The notes under the pieces were generated by a model, which ran no database searches, had not been told where the DNA came from, and was given only the letters and a program-made list of their open reading frames with translations. DNA of 64,000 bases from Candidatus Nitrosopumilus sp. (lineage in GTDB: Archaea > Thermoproteota > Nitrososphaeria > Nitrososphaerales > Nitrosopumilaceae): the NCBI GenBank assembly GCA_013215285.1, contig JABSRD010000002.1, positions 62,001 through 126,000 of the forward strand, read 5' to 3'. Shown here piece by piece: positions 8,077 to 16,386 of the stretch. Made by a program: the position numbers and the translations under genes. Within the stretch, counting starts at the first letter, position 1. Every line of letters starts with the position of its first letter.

Positions 8077-8334
8077 ATGTCAAAAGAATGTGAACATTTC
8101 TCACATGAAAATAACAACATCACTCCAAACACAAAAAATTGTGAAGAGTGTGAAAAAGAGCATTTACCAGTAGTAGCTATCAGAATGTGTTTAACATGTG
8201 GACATGTAGGTTGTTGTGATTCATCTATTGGAAAACATGCCACAAAACATTTTGAAGAAACTGGTCATCCAGTAATGAAAGCAATTCCAGGAGATATTTG
8301 GAAATGGTGCTACCATCATGAAGAATACTATTGA
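8077..8334 (+). CDS. UBP-type zinc-finger protein
   Basis: An 85-residue protein consisting almost entirely of a UBP/Znf domain: CEHF, NCEEC, RMCLTCGHVGCCDSSIGKHATKHF, then GHPVMKAI and WKWCYHHEEYY. The ordered Cys/His ligands (C..C..CxxC..C..H..H..H) match the ZnF-UBP fold, which in eukaryotes binds ubiquitin C-termini. In archaea solo copies are common but their partner is unknown. It follows ppa by one base. Confidence 0.85.
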   Translation: MSKECEHFSHENNNITPNTKNCEECEKEHLPVVAIRMCLTCGHVGCCDSSIGKHATKHFEETGHPVMKAIPGDIWKWCYHHEEYY

Positions 8335-8434
8335 TTGCTAGACATATTTCTTGTTTCTAGATTTGGTTGGTAAGAATTTGGATAAAATAAGATTCACTAT
8401 TAGTTTTTTAATAGTTACAAAAAGGGAAAAATAG

Positions 8435-10207
8435 ATGTTAAAGTATCAAGCGGGGGAATGGGATCTAACAGAATTAGCAAAAAATCCAAAGAGTGTAGCA
8501 TTTCAAAAACAGATTTTAGAACTTGAAAAACAAGCAAAAAAATTTGAGAAAATAAAATCAAAATTGGAGCCTAAAATAACATCTAAAAAATTTATGAGTA
8601 TTTTAAAAGAAATTGAAGAAATTTCTGAGAAAATGAGTAAAATTGGAGGATATGCATCATTATCATATTCTTCAGATACACAGTCAGATGAAGCAACATC
8701 ATTAATGACAAAAATGTCAAAATTGGGTTCTGAAATTTCAAACAAGATTTTATTTTTTGATTTATGGTGGAAAACTCAAGTAGATGATAAAAATGCAAAA
8801 AGACTCATGAAAAATACAGGGGAATTAAATGAATATTTATCTCACAAAAGATTATTTGCAAAATATTCTCTGAGTGAACCAGAAGAGCGAATAATTAACA
8901 CATTAGATGTTACAGGAATTTCTGCACTTGTGAAACTGTATGATAAAATAACCAACGCCTATGAATACAAAATGAAAGTAGGAAATAAAACTAAAATTTT
9001 GACAAGAGAAGAACTTACAAATTATGTACGAAGTACTAATTCAAAAATTCGTGAGACAGCGTACAAAACCATTCTAACAAAATATACTCAAAACAAAGGA
9101 GTGACAGGTGAAATATATCAAAATATTGTTCTCAATTGGAGAGATGAGGGTATCGAAATTAGAGGATACAAGAGTCCAATATCAATGAGAAATATTGGAA
9201 ATGATGTAGATGATAAAACTATAGATTCACTTCTTTCAGTGTGTAGAAAAAATTCGTCTGTTTTTCAAAAATTCTTTATTCAAAAAGCAAAGATGTTGAA
9301 AATGAAAAAATTAAGGAGGTATGATTTGTATGCTCCTGCAGCTGCCAACATAAAAGAAAAAAATTATTCATACAATGCATCAGTGAAATTAGTTTTTGAG
9401 TCACTTGGGAAATTCAGTGAGACATTAGAGGGATTTGCAAGAAAAGTTTTTGATGAAAACCATGTTGATTCATCCATAAGACAAGGAAAACGAGATGGTG
9501 CATTTTGCAGTACTTTGACACCAAAAATTACACCATATGTACTAGTGAATTTTACAGGTAAATCAAGAGATGTTTTTACTCTAGCTCATGAACTAGGTCA
9601 TGCAGTGCATAGTCAAGCAGCACAAGATAGATCAATTCTTGTTCAAGATGCACCATTACCACTGGCAGAAACAGCATCAACATTTTCAGAGTTATTGTTA
9701 TACGATAATCTATCTAGCAAAATTTCTGATGATGAAAAGAAGATCATATTATCAGAAAAAATTGATGATTTGTATGCAACAATTCTTAGACAATCATTTT
9801 TTACAATATTTGAAATTGACGCTCATAAACAAATTGGCAATGGAACTACAGTAGAGGGAATTTCAAAAATATATCTACAAAATCTAAAAGAACAATTTGG
9901 TAATTCAGTTAATATTTCTGAAGACTTTGCAATAGAATGGAGTTGTATTCCTCACTTTCACCATACACCATTTTACTGCTATGCATATTCTTTTGGGAAC
10001 TTACTTGCATTGTCTCTATTTCAGAGATATAAAAAAGAGGGAAAAGATTTTGTTCCAGCCTATATTGACATCCTTGCTGCAGGTGGCTCTAAAAAACCAG
10101 AAGATCTCCTCTCAGAATATGGATTCAATATTAGATCACCAAAGTTTTGGCAAGAAGGATTTGATTATGTTAATGAACAAGTTAAAGCACTTTCATCATT
10201 AAATTAA
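8435..10207 (+). CDS. pepF: M3 family oligoendopeptidase F
   Basis: A 590-residue zinc metallopeptidase of normal PepF length, degrading short peptides in the cytoplasm. The zinc site HELGH is at residues 385-389 (LAHELGHAVH), with the downstream glutamate ligand in LAETASTFSELLL. The C-terminal HFHHTPFYCYAYSFGNLLAL and GFNIRSPKFWQEGFDYV segments are typical of the family. The N-terminal half is the helical M3 lid. ATG 8435 follows a GGG-containing purine stretch (AAAAAGGGAAAAATAG). Its own transcription unit, ending at a hairpin-rich intergenic segment. Confidence 0.92.
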   Translation: MLKYQAGEWDLTELAKNPKSVAFQKQILELEKQAKKFEKIKSKLEPKITSKKFMSILKEIEEISEKMSKIGGYASLSYSSDTQSDEATSLMTKMSKLGSEISNKILFFDLWWKTQVDDKNAKRLMKNTGELNEYLSHKRLFAKYSLSEPEERIINTLDVTGISALVKLYDKITNAYEYKMKVGNKTKILTREELTNYVRSTNSKIRETAYKTILTKYTQNKGVTGEIYQNIVLNWRDEGIEIRGYKSPISMRNIGNDVDDKTIDSLLSVCRKNSSVFQKFFIQKAKMLKMKKLRRYDLYAPAAANIKEKNYSYNASVKLVFESLGKFSETLEGFARKVFDENHVDSSIRQGKRDGAFCSTLTPKITPYVLVNFTGKSRDVFTLAHELGHAVHSQAAQDRSILVQDAPLPLAETASTFSELLLYDNLSSKISDDEKKIILSEKIDDLYATILRQSFFTIFEIDAHKQIGNGTTVEGISKIYLQNLKEQFGNSVNISEDFAIEWSCIPHFHHTPFYCYAYSFGNLLALSLFQRYKKEGKDFVPAYIDILAAGGSKKPEDLLSEYGFNIRSPKFWQEGFDYVNEQVKALSSLN

Positions 10208-10220
10208 TTTTTTAATAAAT

Positions 10221-10261
10221 GGGGCTGACAGTCCAACGCATGGACTGCCAGCTTGTTCCCC
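10221..10261. other. Strong GC-rich hairpin between convergent genes
   Basis: GGGGCTG (10221-10227) and CAGTCCA (10229-10235) face TGGACTG (10241-10247), CAGC (10249-10252) and CCCC (10258-10261). The core is a perfect seven-pair stem with a five-base loop, extended by a second and third helix. A second small hairpin GTTC-CCC-GAAC follows at 10255-10265. The surroundings are very AT-rich. It may be a bidirectional transcription barrier or a structured RNA. No known RNA family is recognised. Confidence 0.5.
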
Positions 10262-10320
10262 GAACGGTTTGAATTCGATGTCATAGGAAATCAAAAATAA
10301 TCTGATTTAAATGTTTGAGA

Positions 10321-10893
10321 TTATTTCAAATCTAATTTTTTGGGTTTTATCTTTCTAAGGGTGCCAGCTAAAATACCAATTGTGAATCCTAGCTGATAAA
10401 GAAAATACAGAAGAACCTCAAAGGAGCTAGGAGTGAGTTCTGTAAATCGACTTATGGCAGTTAAAATGAGTAAAAGAGCACTAGAAAATAAAACAAATGA
10501 TTTTACAATTCCACGAATATTTGTAAATTTTAAAAAAACAAAAGTCATTACAATTACAGAAATAGCTAATATTGTGAGAAACCCAGTATTCATTCCAAAA
10601 ATCAAAAAAAGTCCAGAAAGGATGTCACCTAAACTCGCGGCAGATAAATTTGAGAGTTCAATTTTTTCTGGAGATGCAAAACGAGGTACGCTCAAAATAG
10701 CATTTATCAAAAATACAATAAACAATGAGATTGATACAGTCTTAACATGGTTTTGTAAACGTGGAAATCTTACAAGAATAGATCGGCCCAAAATGATTCC
10801 CTGAAATAAGCCAATTCCAAAAGCTCCTAAAACTGAAACCAATGAAAAAATTGGATCTTGAAAAATATCAACAAGAAATGAGAGTAGTGCCAT
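10321..10893 (-). CDS. Polytopic membrane protein (190 aa), paralogue of a gene at 25.2 kb
   Basis: About five hydrophobic helices alternate with short charged loops, with a basic C-terminal tail (RKIKPKKLDLK). No transporter signature is visible. The C-terminal half shares a pattern with the 228-residue membrane protein at 25240-25926: a GMN(T/S)GFL motif, then FT, then a final helix of the form FLY-FYQ-G. Function unknown. Convergent with pepF. Confidence 0.65.
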   Translation of the reverse strand: MALLSFLVDIFQDPIFSLVSVLGAFGIGLFQGIILGRSILVRFPRLQNHVKTVSISLFIVFLINAILSVPRFASPEKIELSNLSAASLGDILSGLFLIFGMNTGFLTILAISVIVMTFVFLKFTNIRGIVKSFVLFSSALLLILTAISRFTELTPSSFEVLLYFLYQLGFTIGILAGTLRKIKPKKLDLK

Positions 10894-11024
10894 TATTAAC
10901 TAGACATTAGTTTATGAGAATATTAGCTAGTCGATAACAGGATTTTATAAAAAATTATTTAATCACATTGTTTCAGAATTCATGAAGAGTAAATTTAATA
11001 ATTTCAATATTAGAGTGACAATCT

Positions 11025-12167
11025 ATGCAAAAAAGTTTGTTTTTAATTGGATTAATTACATTGATTATAATTTCATCAAATTATGCATATTCACAAGAAG
11101 TACGTCTTTCAACTTTTCAAGAAACTGCACAAATAATTATAGACAAAAGCTTATCTCAAAATGTCACAGCGTCAATAACACTACAAAGTACTAGCATTCA
11201 AGAAATTAAAATTCCAGCAGAGTTAGAACAAAAAATTAGAGAAAATGATAGAATTAAAGCGATAATTTTGACTAATCAAAATCAGTGTATTCTTGGAGTA
11301 GTGGATAAATCATGTATCATGATAAATGTGGAAAGAAATCGAGATGATAAAGGAATTCGTGCCATTCAAGATGCAACAAAAGAGATTGCAGAATCATACA
11401 TTGATGAAATAAACCAAGCATTTGACACGAATGCTAAATTCCATTCAATTTTCATTCATAGTGTTGGTGAGTCAAATGAAGCACTTGATACTTCAGGAGT
11501 AATTTCAGGCAAAGGTATGATTTCAGCAGTATACACAATGCCCATGGAAGATACTAATTCAATGTATGAAAAAATCTCAGCAATATTGATTCCCAAAGTA
11601 ATTAGAGAAAGTGGGGGATTTTATGATGTTGCAAGAAATTTATCATTTGAAAAAAATGCAAAAATGACATTTTCATTAATTTCATTAGAATCAAAATCAC
11701 TTTTACAGTTAAAACTATCAGTAGATTATCCAAATAAAGCAACAACAATTTCTAAAATCAGTCCATTAGAATTTCTCAAGACTGAAAATCTTAAAAGATC
11801 AGATTATTTTTCAACTGGATTCTATCCACTAAATTCTATAATTCAGGTAGTAATTTTATCACCTGAAAATACAAGTATTTCAAATATCAAAGGTAATGTA
11901 ATTCCAACACAAATAATTGATAATGAAAAAATTCCCACAAATATTACAAAGGAAGGATGGATTTTTGATCCAGACGAAGGACAACGAATTCAAGGAAAAT
12001 ACATTTTTGGTGAAGAAAAATTAGTAAACAAAGAAAAATTAGAATTCTCTCTTGGAGATGAACAATATCAAGAAATAGAATTCGATGAATCAATTGTAGT
12101 TGTAATCATAATATCAATAGTTGCAATTGCAGCAGCATTATTTTATCTTAAAGGATATAAAAAATAA
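11025..12167 (+). CDS. Secreted/membrane-anchored hypothetical protein (380 aa)
   Basis: It starts with a signal peptide (SLFLIGLITLIIISSNYAYS) and ends with one transmembrane helix (VVVIIISIVAIAAALFYL) plus a short basic tail. This gives a type I membrane protein with about 320 residues outside the cell. The ectodomain contains two Cys (QNQCILGVVDKSCIM) that could form a disulfide. I recognise no enzyme motif. Signal-ectodomain-anchor architecture is common among thaumarchaeal conserved surface proteins. Convergent with the arginine decarboxylase gene. Confidence 0.65.
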   Translation: MQKSLFLIGLITLIIISSNYAYSQEVRLSTFQETAQIIIDKSLSQNVTASITLQSTSIQEIKIPAELEQKIRENDRIKAIILTNQNQCILGVVDKSCIMINVERNRDDKGIRAIQDATKEIAESYIDEINQAFDTNAKFHSIFIHSVGESNEALDTSGVISGKGMISAVYTMPMEDTNSMYEKISAILIPKVIRESGGFYDVARNLSFEKNAKMTFSLISLESKSLLQLKLSVDYPNKATTISKISPLEFLKTENLKRSDYFSTGFYPLNSIIQVVILSPENTSISNIKGNVIPTQIIDNEKIPTNITKEGWIFDPDEGQRIQGKYIFGEEKLVNKEKLEFSLGDEQYQEIEFDESIVVVIIISIVAIAAALFYLKGYKK

Positions 12168-12719
12168 TTATAGCAATAACACTGCAGCTGCAAACACTGT
12201 TGTCCATTTACCATCCTTGTTTCCTCGTGTTGATTGAGTGACATTATGTGTGTTGTAAATTTCACCAGAAATCGACCACTGTTGACGTTTCTCATCCCAG
12301 TTTTTATCAACATCAAATGGAATGCCTAAGGAAGATGCCAACATTTGAGCTGCGATATCTTCAGCATAATCACCTGCCTGAGTTTCATTTTGGCCAAAAG
12401 ATTCGTATTCAGATAGATACCCATACCTGCTCACATCTTTGGGTTGTGCAATACCTACAGATGCAGCACACATTCTATGTGGTTCATTGGTCTGATTTTT
12501 AGAATAAATTGTAAACAGGATCTGCCCAGGTTTGATTTGTTTCAGACCTTCTTTCCTAGAAATTAATTTTGCTTTAGGTGGAAATATACTTGAGATTAAC
12601 ACAAGGTTAGTTCCGGCAATTCCAGCATCCCTTAAAGCATATTCAAAACTAGTTAATCTATCTTCATGAATTCCTTTTCCTTTTGTAAGAAATAATTTTT
12701 TGGCTACTAAGTCTAACAT
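12168..12719 (-). CDS. pdaD: Pyruvoyl-dependent arginine decarboxylase
   Basis: A 183-residue PdaD that converts arginine to agmatine, the first step of archaeal polyamine synthesis. The self-cleavage site is the Ser43-Ser44 pair in NLVLISSIFPP; the second Ser becomes the pyruvoyl cofactor. The downstream CAASVGIA and GDYAEDIAAQM segments also match the family. Length fits the Methanocaldococcus enzyme. The stop directly abuts that of the surface protein gene on the other strand. Confidence 0.9.
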   Translation of the reverse strand: MLDLVAKKLFLTKGKGIHEDRLTSFEYALRDAGIAGTNLVLISSIFPPKAKLISRKEGLKQIKPGQILFTIYSKNQTNEPHRMCAASVGIAQPKDVSRYGYLSEYESFGQNETQAGDYAEDIAAQMLASSLGIPFDVDKNWDEKRQQWSISGEIYNTHNVTQSTRGNKDGKWTTVFAAAVLLL

Positions 12720-12822
12720 TTCTGAATTGATGAAAGAGGTTTATTATTTATATTTTAAGGGATAAAGTTTTTTCATAAATAATTTCAAACAACACTAGTC
12801 AAAATATCATCTAATAATATTA

Positions 12823-13053
12823 TTAGTCATGATTTCTTTTTTTCTTTCTTTTATCAGGTTCCTGTCTAATTTGAGTCAAAAAGAGAAATGCAAAGAATGC
12901 ACCCAATCCAATATTTATCACACCCATGAAAGTAATCATAATTCCTTGTTGTCCTGCAGCAATAGGAGATAATCCAACAATTATTCCAAATGAACCAGTT
13001 GCAAAAAAGAATATCATCAAAACCTTAACCTTAATTGGTTCGATATATCGCAT
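12823..13053 (-). CDS. Small membrane protein with two hydrophobic helices (76 aa)
   Basis: Two predicted helices (VLMIFFFATGSFGIIVGL and IMITFMGVINIGLGAFFAFLFL) are joined by a short loop and followed by a highly basic tail (RKKKRNHD), which suggests the C-terminus is cytoplasmic. I chose ATG 13053. A TTG four codons upstream is the alternative. No family recognised. Confidence 0.5.
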   Translation of the reverse strand: MRYIEPIKVKVLMIFFFATGSFGIIVGLSPIAAGQQGIMITFMGVINIGLGAFFAFLFLTQIRQEPDKRKKKRNHD

Positions 13054-13175
13054 TACAGGTATCAAAAATTGACATTATTATAAACTGACGGTTAATTTGA
13101 ATATTTTTTGATATAGATCTTGTAGATTAATTACCAAGTAACATTTTAAACCTGAAAAATTTCATTTGAATTTGT

Positions 13176-13249
13176 GCCAATGTAGCTCAGCCTGGTAGAG
13201 CAACTGATTTGTAATCAGTAGGTCATGGGTTCAGATCCCGTCATTGGCT
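13176..13249 (+). tRNA. tRNA-Thr (anticodon TGT)
   Basis: GCCAATG (13176-13182) pairs with CATTGGC (13242-13248). The D arm is GCTC...GAGC, and the anticodon stem ACTGA/TCAGT encloses loop TTTGTAA, so the anticodon is TGT. The T arm is ATGGG/CCCGT around TTCAGAT. Discriminator T13249 fits archaeal tRNA-Thr. CCA is not encoded, unlike the tRNA-Val in this window. A TTTTAAA box (13144-13150) lies 26 bases upstream of the 5' end, at the expected TATA distance. No intron. Confidence 0.95.
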
Positions 13250-13314
13250 TTCAAATTAATTAATCAATAATTTAGCAATACGAATAAGTATACTAAATTT
13301 TGGAACAAAATTAA

Positions 13315-14121
13315 ATGAGTGATGAAAATAGAGAATTTAATCAAAACAATACCTCAAAAATATTTATAAAAAAATCAACATTTAATCAGTTAATTCTAGG
13401 GCTTGTTTTAGTAATAGGAATTGCAGCATTTTTTGCAGGATCATATGTGACAAATCTAAACTCTAATCAAATTTCTGAAAAAGATCTAGAGGATGCAATT
13501 GCTAAATTAGAACTAAAAATATTACAAAATCAATTACCTACAAAACAACCTCAAGTTACAGTAAAAATTTCAGCAGATAATGACCCAATTATTGGAAATC
13601 CAGATGCACCAATTACAATAATTGAATTTTCAGATTTTCAATGTCCATTTTGTGCTAGATTTCACATTCAAACACTTCCATTAATTCTTGAGGAGTATAT
13701 AGAACAAGGAAAAGTAAAACTAGTTTTTAGAGATTTCCCAATTCAGAGCATACATCCTAATGCTCTACCAGCAGCAATTGCAGCTGAATGTGCAAATGAG
13801 CAAGGAAAGTTCAAAGAGATGCATGATATGTTATTTGATAATCAAAATGAATGGAACAAACAAGATACAGTTGATGCATTATCTTCATTTAGTAAATATG
13901 CTACAAATATCAAATTAGAACAAGTGACATTTGATTCCTGCCTTACAAATGGAAAATACATCGAAGAAATCAAAAAAGATCTAGATGATGGAAGAGATTA
14001 CGGAGTTTCAGGCACACCAGGATTTTTTGTAGGGAATGATCAAATAGGATATGTTGAATTAAAGGGAGCACAACCTTTTGAAAGTTTTAAAAAAATAATT
14101 GATGCACAGTTAGATATCTAA
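13315..14121 (+). CDS. Membrane-anchored DsbA-like thiol-disulfide oxidoreductase
   Basis: A 268-residue protein. It has a short basic N-terminus, one transmembrane helix (residues ~25-45), a coiled linker and an extracytoplasmic thioredoxin fold with active site CPFC at 110-113 (FSDFQCPFCARFH). The cis-Pro loop is VSGTPGFFV. It has the DSBA/BdbD domain arrangement of thioredoxin_4 proteins. It probably forms or isomerises disulfides of exported proteins, of which this window encodes several. Start ATG 13315. Monocistronic, between tRNA-Thr and the DEAD-box helicase. Confidence 0.88.
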   Translation: MSDENREFNQNNTSKIFIKKSTFNQLILGLVLVIGIAAFFAGSYVTNLNSNQISEKDLEDAIAKLELKILQNQLPTKQPQVTVKISADNDPIIGNPDAPITIIEFSDFQCPFCARFHIQTLPLILEEYIEQGKVKLVFRDFPIQSIHPNALPAAIAAECANEQGKFKEMHDMLFDNQNEWNKQDTVDALSSFSKYATNIKLEQVTFDSCLTNGKYIEEIKKDLDDGRDYGVSGTPGFFVGNDQIGYVELKGAQPFESFKKIIDAQLDI

Positions 14122-14171
14122 AAAATAACAAGCGTTTATTAGACCATTTTAGGCATCGTGGATATCGGAAT

Positions 14172-14206
14172 AATGACGAGCAGGCAATGAAGCTTTTCGT
14201 CATTGC
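14172..14206 (+). promoter_or_regulatory. Leader of the DEAD-box helicase with two mutually exclusive hairpins
   Basis: AATGACGA (14172-14179) can pair with TCGTCATT (14197-14204) in eight pairs. GCAATGA (14184-14190) can pair with TCATTGC (14200-14206) in seven pairs with a nine-base loop. Both use the TCATT segment, so only one can form at a time. The second ends 17 bases before the ATG at 14224. This arrangement would suit temperature- or protein-dependent control of translation, as known for cold-induced RNA helicase leaders. The regulatory role is inferred. Confidence 0.45.
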
Positions 14207-14223
14207 TTAAGAGAAAAAATAAA

Positions 14224-15537
14224 ATGACACAATTTGAAGATTTAGGATTAAACGAGGACATCCAAAAAGGAATTCGTGAGCTTGGATTCAAGGAAGCATT
14301 TCCAATTCAAGAAGCAGTTATTCCAGTATTACTTACAGGAAGGGATGTAATAGGACAAGCCCATACAGGTTCTGGTAAAACTGCAGCTTTTGCATTAGCA
14401 ATGCTACAAAAAATCCAACCAAGACAGGGAATTCAAGGGTTGATCATGGCACCAACAAGGGAGCTTGCAATGCAAATTAGTGGTGAAATAAAGAAATTTG
14501 CAAAATATACCAAAATCAGAGTTGTAACAGTTTATGGAGGACAAGGAATGGGAATACAATTAGATGCTTTAGATAGAGGAGTAGAAATTGTTGTAGCAAC
14601 TCCAGGTAGACTAATAGATCATCTCAAAAGAGGATCTATAGAACTAAGAGACATTACCCATATTGTTCTAGATGAGGCAGATACAATGTTAGATATGGGA
14701 TTCGTTGATGATATTTCATTTATTTTAGATTTAGCACCAGAAGACAGAGTAATGTCATTGTATTCAGCAACAATGCCAACTGAAATTCTAAGACTCGCTG
14801 AAGAATATCTAAATAATCCAAAACAGTTTCTGTTAAGTGCAGATGATCTTAGCGGAGATGGAATAGATCAATCATTTTTAGTAATTAAAGATAGGGACAA
14901 ATTCAAGTATCTTATTGATTTCATCAAACCAATCAAACGTCAATGTATTGTATTTTGTTCAACAAAATATAGAACAAGAGATGTCGCAAAATTTCTTCAT
15001 CAGGAAAAATACAACGCAGTAGCAATTGAAGGCGATATGTCGCAACATAGAAGAGAACAAACAATGGGAAAGTTCCGAAGTGGAAAAGCTGACATTCTTG
15101 TTGCAACAGATGTAGCCTCAAGAGGCATAGATGTTCCAACAGTAGAACTAGTAATCAATTATGATGTTCCAAATCAAGATATGGTATACTTTCATAGAAT
15201 TGGAAGAACAGCTAGAGCAGGTGCAAAAGGTAAAGCAATTACATTTGTGTCATATTCATCTGTTGGAGATTGGAATATTATCAAACGTCAAATTAAAGTT
15301 CCACTAGAAGATTTGAATCAAAAAATGGGAATACAAATTTCAATTCCTGATCCTCTAAAAAGACAAATGCCATCAAGAAGATATGGTGGACAATCAAGAT
15401 CTAATTATTCCAGAGGTGGTCGTTCTGGCGGATATGGAAAGTCTTACAGAGGTGGCGATTCAAGAGATGATAGAGGTGGAAGAAAAAGAGATGATAGAGG
15501 TGGAAAAAATAGCTACGGTGGACGTAGTAGATGGTAA
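14224..15537 (+). CDS. DEAD-box ATP-dependent RNA helicase
   Basis: A 437-residue two-RecA-domain helicase. The Q-motif region is FEDLGLNEDI...PIQEAVIP, motif I AHTGSGKT is at 46-53, motif Ia is APTRELA, motif II DEAD is at 150-153, motif III is SAT, and motif VI is HRIGRTARAG. From about residue 380 a Gly/Arg/Ser-rich tail (RGGRSGGYGKSY and similar) follows, typical of RNA-annealing extensions. It unwinds structured RNA, probably in ribosome assembly or cold adaptation. A TTG at 14203 lies inside the leader hairpin and is unlikely to be the start; ATG 14224 matches the family N-terminus. Confidence 0.93.
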   Translation: MTQFEDLGLNEDIQKGIRELGFKEAFPIQEAVIPVLLTGRDVIGQAHTGSGKTAAFALAMLQKIQPRQGIQGLIMAPTRELAMQISGEIKKFAKYTKIRVVTVYGGQGMGIQLDALDRGVEIVVATPGRLIDHLKRGSIELRDITHIVLDEADTMLDMGFVDDISFILDLAPEDRVMSLYSATMPTEILRLAEEYLNNPKQFLLSADDLSGDGIDQSFLVIKDRDKFKYLIDFIKPIKRQCIVFCSTKYRTRDVAKFLHQEKYNAVAIEGDMSQHRREQTMGKFRSGKADILVATDVASRGIDVPTVELVINYDVPNQDMVYFHRIGRTARAGAKGKAITFVSYSSVGDWNIIKRQIKVPLEDLNQKMGIQISIPDPLKRQMPSRRYGGQSRSNYSRGGRSGGYGKSYRGGDSRDDRGGRKRDDRGGKNSYGGRSRW

Positions 15538-15589
15538 TAGATGTAAAACTTAAAGACTTTAACTTTGTAAAGTATTCTAAGGTAAAGTA

Positions 15590-15823
15590 ATGCACAAAGG
15601 GTTTATTTTATTAAATTGTGATTTAGGTGCAGAAGAATACATTGTAGATGAATTAAAACAAATGCAGAACATTAGAAATGCATATCTAACTTTTGGGGCA
15701 TATGATGTAATTGCAGAAATTCAAACAGAAGATCAAGTGGGATTTGAAAAAGCAATTGCAATAATTAGAAAACTCTCAAGAGTTGTAAGTACAATGACAC
15801 TGAATGTGGTTACTCCCGAATAA
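15590..15823 (+). CDS. Solo Lrp/AsnC ligand-binding (RAM) domain protein
   Basis: A 77-residue protein consisting of one RAM domain: FILLNCDLGAEEYIVDELKQM, then the GAYDVIAEIQT strand, then IAIIRKLSRVVSTMTLNVV. No DNA-binding HTH is present. Stand-alone RAM proteins bind amino acids or modulate full-length Lrp regulators by mixed oligomerisation. Start ATG 15590, 52 bases after the helicase stop, same strand. A frameshifted paralogue occurs at 26.2-26.5 kb. Confidence 0.82.
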   Translation: MHKGFILLNCDLGAEEYIVDELKQMQNIRNAYLTFGAYDVIAEIQTEDQVGFEKAIAIIRKLSRVVSTMTLNVVTPE

Positions 15824-15969
15824 TTGTTCTAAGCTAGATTGTCAACCATTCTTTTGTAAAAACTATCAAAAATTATAGAATAATCATACTAGAAGTTTAT
15901 AATCCTGAAACTATTTTCAATAAAACATATTCAATCTATGAACATACCTGATAATTTCATAAAAATTAC

Positions 15970-16260
15970 TCAAAATCCTTCAGGTGGCTTTTGAACAAAA
16001 ATATTACAAACTAGTGCATCTATTTTTTTATCTTTATATTGAACATTACATGAAATGAATTTTCCTTTTAGTGCACGTTCTAGATCTTCGGGAGTTTTTT
16101 CTTCATATTGTGGCTCTTCTGGATTATCAATTTTTGCAATAATTATTTTTTCAGTTTTACCATACTCTTCTTTATTGTCTTTTCTTGTATGGCTAACAAG
16201 TATCTCAAATGCATTGTTTGTTAGAACCCTAATAACTGGACCACCAATCCCATCTCCCAT
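15970..16260 (-). CDS. Small hypothetical protein (96 aa)
   Basis: A soluble protein starting MGDGIGGPVIRVLTNNAFEILVSHTRKD. Its beta-rich first half is followed by a charged linker (NPEEPQYEEKTPEDLERALKGK) and a beta tail with two Cys. The frame ends QKPPEGF. I recognise no family and see no signal peptide. It is divergent from the truncated hsdM gene to the right. Confidence 0.55.
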   Translation of the reverse strand: MGDGIGGPVIRVLTNNAFEILVSHTRKDNKEEYGKTEKIIIAKIDNPEEPQYEEKTPEDLERALKGKFISCNVQYKDKKIDALVCNIFVQKPPEGF

Positions 16261-16386
16261 AATTTCTTAATTTTTTTTACTCTATAATTATTTGGTGATA
16301 TTTCTAATTTTAAATTATGATGTGTTATTTTTTGTAGAATTATTATAAGAATATCTATAAGTCTAATTAAATATCATCTTTTAAAT

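Noticed and set aside
14203-14223. TTG start of the DEAD-box helicase at 14203
   Set aside because: It lies within the leader hairpin and adds seven residues not typical of the family; ATG 14224 fits better.
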